A stretch of DNA of 64,000 nt from positions 58,609,872 through 58,673,871 of the forward strand of contig CM046301.1 in NCBI GenBank assembly GCA_025267735.1. Reading direction: 5' to 3'. Of this stretch, positions 42,379 through 54,278 are shown piece after piece. A program made the translations under genes and the position numbers. The notes beneath the pieces are model-generated. The model did no database searches. It was not told the DNA's origin and worked only from the letters and a program-made list of their open reading frames with translations. Source of the DNA: Mactra quadrangularis. Taxonomy: Eukaryota; Mollusca; Bivalvia; Venerida; Mactridae. The first letter of the stretch is position 1. Each line of letters begins with the position of its first letter.

Positions 42379-43539
42379 GTAATTACATGTGTATATATAT
42401 TCTATCTATCAAACTAATATCATTGTACAGTTCTTTGTGAACAAATGTTTTGTTGGAGCCGGAAATCTAATTGCACTTTTCAAACTCAGACAAATTCAGT
42501 GCTTTGATTTGAAAAAGTACTTGGAATGCAAAATGGTTTGACATAGTGGTTGCGTCTCTAATGCATGTCATATTTTGAAAACAGCATAGTTGTATGACTG
42601 TTCCAATGCATGATTGTCTGCTGTAATTGCATGAATACATGTATATCTAAGTCGGGGACCAAAATGGTCTGGTTTTTTGTGTCATCCCCGGTATTATCAA
42701 AAAGAACACAGACTTAGTTCTCTCGGAGCAGGTAAATTCCCAATTAAAGGGGAAATACTAACACAGCAGGACCTATTGATTTAAGACTGACTTATCTCCC
42801 TTATATTACAAATGTTTAAACTCGTCAATTAACATGTTATTTTCATCATATTATTGACTATAACCTTTTAATAAAATGCCGAGTGAGTACAAAACTTGTA
42901 AACGGAAATAACATTAATTTTGCTGTTCCGTATCGCAGATGTTACACTGTTTGTTCGATCGATAAACGTGAATTTATAATGAATGGATAGAAATATGTGT
43001 TTTGAAAAAAATGTAAATACTAACTGTGTTTTTGTTCATAAACTATGACAGATAGACATCAAATTAAGCCTGGATTTGTTCATACATAAACAGAATGTAT
43101 GTATATTTTATCTTAACTTCTTTTTTTGTTTAGCATTTGTCCTTGAAAAATGATATTTTATCTTTATTTTTATGCTTCGTTACTTCTCGTATAAACAGTT
43201 TAAGTCTCAATCCTGTATACATAAGTTAGTTTTATGTCCCTATATGAAGCCTACACTGGCCTTGGATTACAAAATATATCAAGCATTTAATTAGCACAAT
43301 CTTTACTATTTTGCTTTAATTATTTAATCAAATCATTCTATTAAAAATTCAATGTAATTTCCACCATTTTTCTTCTGTATAATTTAAAGTAAACCGAAAC
43401 TAAAATGAAGAATATGATTGCCCACACTAGTTGTGATCACAAGCTGTTAAGGATAAGGTTTTGTGAGAAAAATAACGTCCTTAACAGATACTGAGAAATT
43501 AAAATTAACGCTTAAATACCAACAAACACCAGCAGCAGG
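42379..43539. other. AT-rich stretch without recognised features
   Basis: Apart from a small hairpin (CTGTTAAGGA at about 43444 with TCCTTAACAG at about 43480) nothing distinctive was seen. Confidence 0.4.
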
Positions 43540-43828
43540 CCCGTATGAACAGGGGGGCTAGGGAGGGGGGCTTAGCTCCCCCCATATATATTTTCAGCAG
43601 TTATAGTGATTGAGGATCTTAAATTAATCTGTCACTCCAGAGACATAGAAAAAGTACAGATGTATCGACAAAATCAAAATACACGCACTTTTTATGGAGC
43701 AAGATGCTCAAATGCAGTGTTAAATTAAACTTAATCATGTACTTAGTATACATTTCTTCCATACTTATTGAATAAAGCCCCTGTTCATACCGTTAGCCCC
43801 CAATCTAAAAATGCTTCCTACGTGCCTG
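43540..43828 (-). repeat. Dispersed repeat with G-run (copy 2)
   Basis: Inverse copy of 20543-20793: TTATAGTGATTGAGGATC, TGGAGCAAGATGCTCAAATG and GAATGCTTCCTACGTGCC-type words. It is richer at its left end (GGGGGGCTAGGGAGGGGGGC), which may be its true terminus. Confidence 0.65.
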
Positions 43829-43983
43829 AGCAGACACTTTACTACGTGTATTTATTTATAAAAAGGTACATGTAATTTATACTACGAGTATTTCATTTCA
43901 ACTTTTCATTATTGTTTGTCTATATTACAGAATTGTCAGCCTATTTTTAGTAAAAAAGTGAATCTTTGCTACAACAGTAGGGA

Positions 43984-44295
43984 GTTCAGTTACCGCGAAC
44001 GTTACAGAACGTTCCGTAACGATACATTCGAAACTCCTCGGCCATTTGCTGCGAATACTCTCGGACATATTTTGACGCTATTTTGAAACTACTGGTGTTG
44101 AAGTAAACAAATATATAGTCGTTTAGTCATTGAGTGATGTTTCGTTTTTAGTTCGTAAATTTTGAAACATCACTCATTGCCTTAATGATCGCATATTTGT
44201 GTATTAGATAAGATTATTCACAGCGAATGGCCGAGGAGTTCCGAATGTATCGTTATGTAACGTTCTGTAACGTTTTGTGTAATTGAACACGCTAC
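43984..44295. mobile_element. AACGTT foldback element
   Basis: Long inverted arms: left GTTCAGTTACCGCGAACG, TAACGATACATTCGAAAC, CTCGGCCATTTGCTGCGAA; right CAGCGAATGGCCGAGGAG, GAATGTATCGTTATGTAACG, AATTGAACACGCTAC. An inner palindrome joins GATGTTTCGTTTTTAG and AAACATCACTCAT. The element ends about 150 bases before the SLC49A4 start codon. Confidence 0.75.
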
Positions 44296-44447
44296 TGTAC
44301 TTCTTTACCAATTCTACTTAATTAACAATATAGTTCAGACCAATCTAAAGGTATTGATGAATAAATTGAAATGACGGCACGTGACTTAGAAACTTCTTTC
44401 AAAAGGAAACTAGACTACAACTTATGAGTTTATAATGATACTATAAA

Positions 44448-44586
44448 ATGGATACGCCTTTGGTGGAAGTTGGAAGACTACCAGAAGAACTTGGTAAAGT
44501 AGATGACGCTCAGTCTGTTCAAGATAGTGAAGTTGACAGAGAAAATATTGATTGCAACGACAAAGATACGAAAGACGTCTCAACTC
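44448..44586 (+). CDS. SLC49A4: SLC49A4 first coding exon, acidic N-terminal extension
   Basis: The ATG is preceded four codons earlier by an in-frame TGA, so it is the first possible start. The 46 codons are acidic (17 D/E, for example PEELGKVDDAQ and ENIDCNDKD) and end at a strong donor, C|GTAAGT. The leftover C joins AG at the acceptor 46308 to make CAG, CTA and then the ATG at 46313, all in frame. The human protein has no such extension, so a short 538-residue form starting at 46313 is the alternative. A MITE begins 13 bases after the donor. Confidence 0.7.
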
Positions 44587-47500
44587 GTAAGTAGATACAG
44601 GGGCGGATCAAGGACCTTTTTCGAGGGGGGTCCGATCTCATTCTAGGGGGGTGGTCCAAACTATCAAACCAGACTTGATCCGCCTATGGGATATATATCG
44701 CAATTTCCAACAGTGGCGAATAATTACCATATGATTTAGAGTCTTAAATATATAATATACTTTATGTTTAGTTTGTTTAGACACGTGATGTCGAACTATT
44801 GCTTTCCAATATTTGTATAGTTCGTTTTTTTCTCAACTGTCAAACCATGAATAATTTCACGGTGAATTCGTGCTCTTTGTCTCACACTCGTGATATTGTG
44901 ATAGTGTGTAATCAATCACCATGAAATTATTCAAACTTTGGCAGTTGAGAAAAAATGGACAATAACTTTTATTGTATATTTTTTGTTCACGCTTTATACC
45001 CATTCGGTTAGTTCAGTTTGTATCGTGGCGGTAAAGAGTCAGACGGGTAATCTATTGTCCGGGGTTCTATTCTTCGCAAAGACCTTCATACTTTCGTACA
45101 GTTCAGTTTTGGAAATGTTTCTACAGTCTATCTCTCACTTTCCTTTATTATATTATAATTATGGTACATATGACAGTTATCATCAATTTATCTCTGTCTC
45201 AATTTATCTCAAGGATCTGTAGTAAAATTAAATATCAAAACACTTATGACTCAAGTACTTATAGATAATACTATGTATATAAAATCTTCAATCTTGTAAA
45301 TTTAATTGTTGATTTGAAAAATATCTAGCATACATAATGTTGCATCCGGTTGTTATCAAGCGTCTATAGCTGTAGCGTGTTCAATTACCCCGAACGTTCC
45401 GAAACGTTCCGTAACGTTAGGGTCGGGACAACTAAACCCAAAGACAACTCAACCCGAGAAAACTCAATACCTCTCTAACGGTTTGAGTTTTCCCAACTTT
45501 GGGTAGAGATATCCATCGGTTGAGTTGTCTACGGGTTGAGTTGTCCCGGACCCGTAACGTTCGCTAACAGTTGTTACTGAACACGCGGCAGGGCAATACT
45601 ACATTGTAAAAAAACAACAATTACGAATACTGTGATGAGGATGATTAAAGAAGTGACTACAGTTTAATTCGACTGAACTTAGTTAGACGTTTAACTTAAA
45701 GTGATTATTAAGGATATTAGAATATATAAGGACTTGGGTGTTAAAAACAGGGATATGAATTTATCTTAAACTAAAACAGAGGATACGGTCATCTTGTGTG
45801 AATTGTATGAAGCTTAGTGTTAAGCTACTTGCTTTAAATATTTAGTTACTTTTATGTTTTAAAATTATCTGTCTGTGTCTGTAACTAAATGAAACTTGAA
45901 TATTTTAAGGCAAAATGACATATGGATTAATATAAATATAACATAAAAGTAAAAAAAACCGCAATATAATTATCTTAATCGATTATGTTACTTACGGGGT
46001 AGGCTTTCATAGTTAAAAGCATTGCCTTGTACGATTGTATGTCAATTTGCACAAACATATCATTGTCTGGACAATGTTTGACTGCTTCCAATATGTTTCT
46101 GTACAATTTTAAGAGATTTAGAAAAGATATTTAATTCGAAATGCTTGACAAGGAGCTTTAATGGCATCATGATTGTGGTGTAGTGGATTTTATTACTATA
46201 CAGTAGAAAGTTGATTTAAAACTACGGAAACGTGGAATAACCATTAAAAGTGATTTGTATAAGTGTTAGTAACTTTAAAACAGAGGGTTGTTATTTCTAT
46301 TGACCAGAGCTAATGGAGGAAGAGAAGACATCACTTTTACCAAAGAACCGAAGATCACAGAGTTCTAGTCGAACGCTAGACGAGAACCAGCAACGATCGT
46401 ACATAGTGGGTGGTTCCCGACCTGGAAGTTTAGTGGATAGTAACATAAATGTTAGCATAGAAGACCACAGTAGTGATTATAATGAATATAGTATTCGGAT
46501 TGACTCAGCACTTTCCGACAGAAATGACATTGAGCATGAAAAGACTTTGATACATGTATACAAGCGAAGATGGTATACTCTTATTGTTTTAAGTCTATGT
46601 GTGACATTACAGAACGCTGTGTGGGCTTCTTGGGGTCCAATTGCAGAATCGGCTAAGGTGAGACTTATACATGTTTTACTGTGATTTGTAACAACTATTT
46701 ATATATCTAGGGTTGCCCGCAAGACTGTAGTCACTCGCTCTTTAACACAATGCACTTACTACAGTCTTGCGGTCAACCATTGATATGATGTATATAATTG
46801 TATTTGAATGTAGTATATAAGTACATGTACAACAAAAAAAAAAACATTTTTGCGACATATTTAACATTATAACTGAATGAATTTAGTAGATACATGTACA
46901 TGTATACATAAATAATGAAACTTTATAATTCACTTCAATGATACCGATAATGTTTGTTAACTGATAAAATTGATAAGATAATGATATTTATTATACGATA
47001 TCAAGTGATGTCATTAGTTCAAACACGTATTAAAGCCCCAATCCGTGTGCTTAAAACTATTAAAGCACCTATATGAAGATTAAATTCATTTGTTCAGTTT
47101 ATGAACACTGGCTTTCACACCATCGAATCATTCAATTGTATCAAACCTTAGAGACACGATAACCAAGTCAACCCATTTTGCTTGCTTAGTTCATTAATTT
47201 AGTATTCAGGCCTTCGGTCCTAGAGCATACATAAATATGATATAAAGACAGTGAGTGATACAGTCACATATACATAGAGGCCTAAATATTTGTGTAGATA
47301 AACTGTTAGTCATAGTAAAACCAAGTGTACTTACCTATTCGAGAAAAACATTGATATTTTAAAAAATCATTCACAAAGTATCAAAGAATGTTTGCCAATT
47401 GTACTTACTTATTCATATTCTAGAAAAACATTGATATTTTAAAAATCATTCGCAAAGTTTCAAAGAATGTTTGCCTATTGTACTTACCTATTCAAGAAAA

Positions 47501-50500
47501 ACATTGATATTTTAAAAAATCATTCACAAAGTATCAAAGAATGTTTTCTAATTGTACTTACTTATTAAAGAAAAAACATTGATATTTTAAAAAATCATTC
47601 ACAAAGTATCAAAGAATGTTTGCCAATTGTACTTACTTATTCATATTCAAGAAAAACATTGATATTTTAAAAAATCATTCACAAAGTATCAAAGAATGTT
47701 TGCCAATTGTACTTACTTATTCATATTCTAGAAAAACATTGATATTTTAAAAAATCATTCACAAAGTATCAAAGAATGTTTGCCAATTGTACTTACTTAT
47801 TCATATTCAAGAAAAACATTGATATTTTAAGAAATCATTCACAAAGTATCAATGAATGTTTTCCAATTGTACTTACTTATTCATATTCTAGAAAAACATT
47901 GATATTTTAAGAAATCATTCACAAAGTATCAATGAATGTTTTCCAATTGTACTTACTTATTCATATTCTAGAAAAACATTGATATTTTAAAAAATCGTTC
48001 ACAAAGTATCAAAGAATTTTGCCAATTGTACTTACTTATTCATATTCAAGAAAAACATTGATATTTTAAGAAATCATTCACAAAGTATCAATGAATGTTT
48101 TCCAATTGTACTTACTTATTCATATTCTAGAAAAACATTGATATTTTAAAAAATCGTTCACAAAGTATCAAAGAATTTTGCCAATTGTACTTACTTATTC
48201 ATATTCCAGAAAAACATTGATATTTTAAAAAAATCATTCACAAAGTATCAAAGAATGTTTGCCAATTGTACTTACTTATTCATATTCTAGAAAAACATTG
48301 ATATTTTAAGAAATCATTCACAAAGTATTAAAGAATGTTTGCCAATTGTACTAACTTATTCATATTCAAGAAAAACATTGATATTTTAAAAAATCGTTCA
48401 CAAAGTATAAAAGAATGTTTGCCAATTGTACTTACTTATTCATATTCAAGAAAAACATTGATATTTTAAAAAATCATTCACAAAGTATCAATGAATGTTT
48501 TCCAATTGTACTTACTTATTCATATTCTAGAAAAACATTGATATTTTAAAAATTCATTCACAAAGTCTCAAAGAATGTTTGCCGTTTTCTAATGTATTGA
48601 ACACTGAACAGATACATGTTCAATTGTCAGATGTAATTGGCACTTGATATTGAAGAATAGTCGTTAGCAAGTGATGGTTGCCGTCTGGTTCATGTTTTTA
48701 TGAGTCTATCAATTAAATGGTACCTCTCAAAGGTCAGGTAGATTGAACTTCATGAAAAGCAATGTCATATCTTAGAATCCGTCGACGGGTTCGAAACCCG
48801 GTCGCGGCAGGTCATACCCCATACATGAGTTGTCGGCCTCGTGGAAGGGAAAGTTATTACTGGTGATAGAAAAAGTGTCCAGGAAACCTATAGTAGGAAG
48901 AGCTGGCCGTCGTGTATATGACCTATATATGTGTTAAATGCAACGTTAAAAAAAAAGAATCCGTCTATGTGACTTTGATTACAGGACGTAGCTGGTCATA
49001 CCTTTCCATGGAATTGTGGCAAAATTATAAATGTTATAAAGGATACTATGTCGGCATCGTATTGGACTGTAATTTAACGCCTGTAAAACAAATGTCATAA
49101 AAATCTGGTGAAGTGAGCTGGCCACGTGCTTCTACATGTATTTACGTATTGAATATTTTTTTATTTCAGTTTGTATATGGATGGGATACAAATATGGTAT
49201 TTCTGATAACAAACTGTGGTAATATCGGTGTTTTATTACCTGTTTTCTTCACAGGGCATCTTGTAAGTAGTAAAGGTAATGGTAGTTCTGTTTGGTTTTT
49301 GTTTATATTTCATTTACTTATGCGCGTCCAAACTCTCAAACAGCGCCTAGATGCCATGCGTTGCTATTTTAAAAATATAATATATATATATAATTATGTT
49401 TTAGAACTCAACGATGAAAATAAAAATAAAACTATCTTTTTAAACCATCCGCGTTAGTCGCAAAATATTCAGTAAAATCCTACTCGAAAAGACAGAGACT
49501 TATTTATAATAGATAAGTCTATGTATTTGTTTATAGTGTATATACATTTTGTTTAACATAGTGACTTATAGGTCCATAGTGCCGGGTGTATTCTGTATTT
49601 ATATTACTTTGTTCTTTATATTTATGTATTGTCTTACACATGTATGTCACTTAAATAAAATCCTTTCTTACTAACTTACTTTAATCGACTAAAGGCAATA
49701 ACCGCTATAAGGTATTTGATGGGCTTCTGGCTTTGAATCCATGGTTCGTGGTTTCAATGTTTTAATTTTACGGCATGTTTTGGTTTTGGTATATGTTGTT
49801 CAACATTAGATGTAGTTTCCGGAATAGGACATTGAAATTGCCGTATCCTGGCAGGGCTAGGTGAAAATCAAGATGGCGTCCAAGATGGCCGCCAAATATG
49901 TGTTGTTACTATAGATTTAGTTCCACTGCCTACTGATGTTTCTTTGTAGGCATCCGTGTGTCGATGGTACTGTGTAGCCTGTTGTTAGCTGTTGGAACTG
50001 GATTGAAAGTTATACCAAAATATGACACCATTGGAACTGTGTAAGTTATTGATGATATTTGTTTCTTTTGGTGTAAGATCGAATTTTATTTTACGAGTGA
50101 GCTAAGAATGCAATATTTTCACGAGTGGTGTAGCCACGAATGAAAATATAATATCATTAGCTCACGAGTGAAATAAATAGATCTTACACCAAAATAAACG
50201 AATTTTCTGTTTATTATATATGCTTCAAACTGACTGTCATCAAAACGGCGCATCCATACAGTGAAAAATAACAAATTTATTTTCATTGTTTTAAAACGGT
50301 GGAATATCGATTTTTATATCACCGATAAATCCCGGTATTCCACTGGAAAGCATATAATCAATAGTTGTGCTTATATCTTAATGGGATTAAGGCATCCACA
50401 CTTTGTCAAAACGCACCGCTTTGTGCAGTCAGTAAGGCTTCTGTTTTGAAACATGGTTCGAATTATAGTTTGTTTGACATATATTCTTAGAGTACATGTG

Positions 50501-53500
50501 TGGTCAATGGTCATACAGTTTTTCTAGATATTTTTTCATAACACTGTATTTAAAATGGTAGTGCTAAATACTGGTAAAAAAGCTTAATTCTATACCTCCC
50601 AAGGGACGATATATCTAACGACCACCGCAATATGTCTTAAACATAGAATGATCGATGTAAAGCACAAAATACTACCCAAGCACCTTGTCGAAAACGCATA
50701 CGTAACTGTATACTTTACGTGAGCTTTGAAAGGTCTGCGTGTTTTTTGATAATGTTGTTAAATGTTTTATAAGTACATTTTATAAGTTCATTTAGTACAT
50801 GTGAGATACAATACATACTTTGAGCTCTACTTCTCAGTGGAAAAGTCACAATTCAGAAATCTGTACTGCCCGCCCAACTGGATCAGAAGGTATTACACAA
50901 GTCTACTGGTAGAGGGGACGTTGGTTGGTTTCCCGGCCGGGACATACTTTTGTGGAGTATGGTCATGAAAGTATGGACATTCTACCACTGATTCTAAGTC
51001 ATGTGAGACAGTTGTCAGTCAGTTATAACGTTAAACCCAGCCATATGAAAAGGGAGAACTCTTTATCCTCTATATTTTAGAATCGTTGGTGCTGGTCAAT
51101 TCTTCAACGGTCTAGCAGGAAGTATCACACAAATTATTCCATCAGTTATATCAGAGACGTGGTTTCCTAGCAACGAACGTGCAACGGCTACTGCTATTGG
51201 TGTAATATCTAACTCTATGGGATCCATTGTTGCTTTTATGCTAGGTAACTATGTTACTAATGTTTACTACTTTGTAAATCCAATTCCTAAACATTCTCCG
51301 TGGTTTATATAGATTTTAAATACCAGAAATCCATGATTTCTCCATGATTCCTCCCAGTTTCCTATGATACAAATGTCCAATGATGCAACAGAAACACATA
51401 CAGAACCCAAAGCGAGTACAATTATTTTTGATAACTCACATTTCTTTACACTTTATACTTTATTCTTTATACTGCAGCCAATGATCATTGAGTCATGATT
51501 TTATTGGATAAAATATTCATACTTATGTTTAACAATAACATTATTGAAGAAACATAGAAAAAACGGCACCTGCTTAACTATCGCTTTAGAGTCGTACCCT
51601 AGTTTATGATATTATACATTATAATAAGCTGTGGCATGACTTAAAAGCGATAGTTAAAAGGGACCGGGTTTTTTTTCAACATTGTTATTTCTTCTATTTT
51701 TGTAATTTTAAGTATGAATATTGTATCGAATGTAGGAACTCCGGTGCCAGTGATACACCTTTAATATGATAAGCCTTTAAAAATTGGTGTTAATATTTCG
51801 GAAAGTGTCTATATATCGTATACATGTATCTTATGTTTTCTTTGACCGCAATTCTTGAAAATATTTGAAAGAATTGAACATTTCATCCTCTGCCCCAAAA
51901 CTAATACAAAATTAAGAACAAGATATTTAATACAGTTTCTTTTCAGGTCCAAACATTGTTATGGAGCCCAATAGGTGAGTTCTTTTCAGAAAGCTTTTTT
52001 CTCTGCATATATTACATAATTATAATGAATGCGTTTTTCTCTTCATAAGAACTGACATGTGCACTTAACTAAAAACCTCATGTTAGCTTGAATTATAAAA
52101 CGTCAAATTTTATCTTAAACTTTTTTTTGTTGAAAGAACCTAACTGGAAAGCAAATAGTTAGAGAAGATCATTTCTAGTATACATGTATAATACATATAC
52201 TTGTATATTTCATCTTTTGAAAGGAATTTTTTCAAGCAGCGGCTCAAATATATTCTTTTGTTAGGTTGTTAATTCGACCCAATTTTGTTTTGTCTTTTCA
52301 TAAGTTCAGATCGGTTATAGTTAATTACACAGTGCAAGATTTTGACGGTAAGTACTCAAGTGTTTTAAATCATGAAGTTATTAAAGTAGTATATATTATG
52401 GTGCAGGGTGATTCATTATATCTGATACAGTTATGATCTTCATTAGCATGTATAAACGTATATATGATCAACCATATACACACAATTTTCTCATAGTAAT
52501 TCAGAGGCGGATCCAGGACTTTTTTCTAGGGGGGTTCCGAACTTTTCTAGGGGGTCCGAACTTTTCTAGGGGGGTCCGAACCTCGAACCACGACCACATT
52601 ATACACATTTCGCAGAAAAAAGGCAACATATTGATAATAAAAACTACATAACCATTAAATCTATGTTAAGCGCCGAGAAAATTTGCTTCATACTACTGAC
52701 TTAAAAATGACTTACAAGCAAGAAATACACTAATGGACATGTACATTTTCCAAATTCTAGGGGGGTCCGGAACCCCTGACCCCCCGCTGGATCCGCCCAT
52801 GAGTATTGATCTAAAGACTTTAAAGTTTTGTTTGATATATAACATACCGTACTTAAGTTAGGAATGTTGCCCGTATTCCTAAAATATAATTAAATAACAA
52901 ATGTTCAATGTGACGTCAATTTTGGGTGATAATGGCGTCAAGCCGTTTCTTAAAGTTTTCTATTGTAGATGCACACATCTCTGGACTTACATGTTTCAAT
53001 TTTTTTTTCAAATAGATAGTTTAAGCTATTATACTGACGTTGGTTTAGGTGTTTGTTTAGACCTTGTCATTAAAATTTCCCCAAAAGAAAAGAGCCTAAT
53101 GGGTTTAAGTTAGGTGTATGGACGGTCCAAACATTTAATAAAAATTTTTTTTGAACCCAACCGGTTTCTATGCTATCTTCAGGGGGTATATATACATGTA
53201 TATTTATTAGTATATAAATAGTTTTAATCAGACTTAGAGGCGGGGAAGACAGTTTTCAATATTATGAGAAAGTATAAAGTTTGTTGGTGCTATTTATTAT
53301 CAGGTATTTGTCTTATGAATAAGTTGGTGCTTGAATTAGCGTAAAACAAAATCAAAGACAACTAAATAAAACTATTTAGAAACATAACTACCTCCTTTTC
53401 AGAAAAAGAAGCAGTTCAGCACCAGATTTGGAAACTTGCAGTAATAGGTAAGAAATGATTACATGAATAATTAATAATATAAAATTAATAATGAATTGAG

Positions 53501-54182
53501 ATTTGTTTGAAGTTAAACACCACTTTTCAGTAATCAGCCGTGTAAAGCGGACTATTCACTAATTTATGGTACTTTAATGTACCGGTTTAATTTTATTTAC
53601 GGCTCTTGCGACAACAAACTTTATTATTTGCACTCAAAAGTTGGTCGAAAGTTAACAACGCCCCACGACAATAAGTCTCTCTTTTAGCATTAGGGAAAAG
53701 CATCATTAACCACTCGATCTCATCGGAAGAAGTTTTTTATTTGCAGAGGCAACACACAAATCCCGATATTTTCTGAATGCCTTTAAAGGGTTAGATTCCC
53801 TGGTAGAGTTCTTATCGTATTCGGACATGAGACCTCCTGGGCTCAACCGTAGGGCTATGGCGTGGTGTTTTTTGGTAAATTGAGTTGTTTGTTATTTATG
53901 TTCCAGAATTTATTGTTGGTGCAGCATTATTTATTATAACAATGATATATTTCCCTTCTAAACCACCATCTCCACCAAGTATATCTGCTAAAGAAGATCG
54001 TGTTGTATTTAATACAGGAATAGTAAACAGTATTAGCAGGTTAAAACATTTGTGTTTTTTGTTTTGTTTTTGTTTTTGTTGGGTTTAACGCCGTAGCAAC
54101 ACATTGTATATGTTTTATCACGGCTGTCAGACTAGATTAACGATAATGATAATAATAATAATGATAACAATAATGATAATAA

Positions 54183-54278
<96 letters not shown>

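Noticed and set aside
44938..45222. 94-codon frame with hydrophobic segments
   Set aside because: It begins inside the arm of a foldback MITE within SLC49A4 intron 1, with no splice signals or family match.
47328..48583. CRISPR-like array
   Set aside because: Units are contiguous tandem repeats of the whole 73-80 bases with no unique spacers, in an intron of a metazoan gene.
50090..50110. Alternative exon in SLC49A4 intron 4
   Set aside because: The GTGTAAGATC and GATCTTACAC words are the arms of a foldback MITE, not splice sites.
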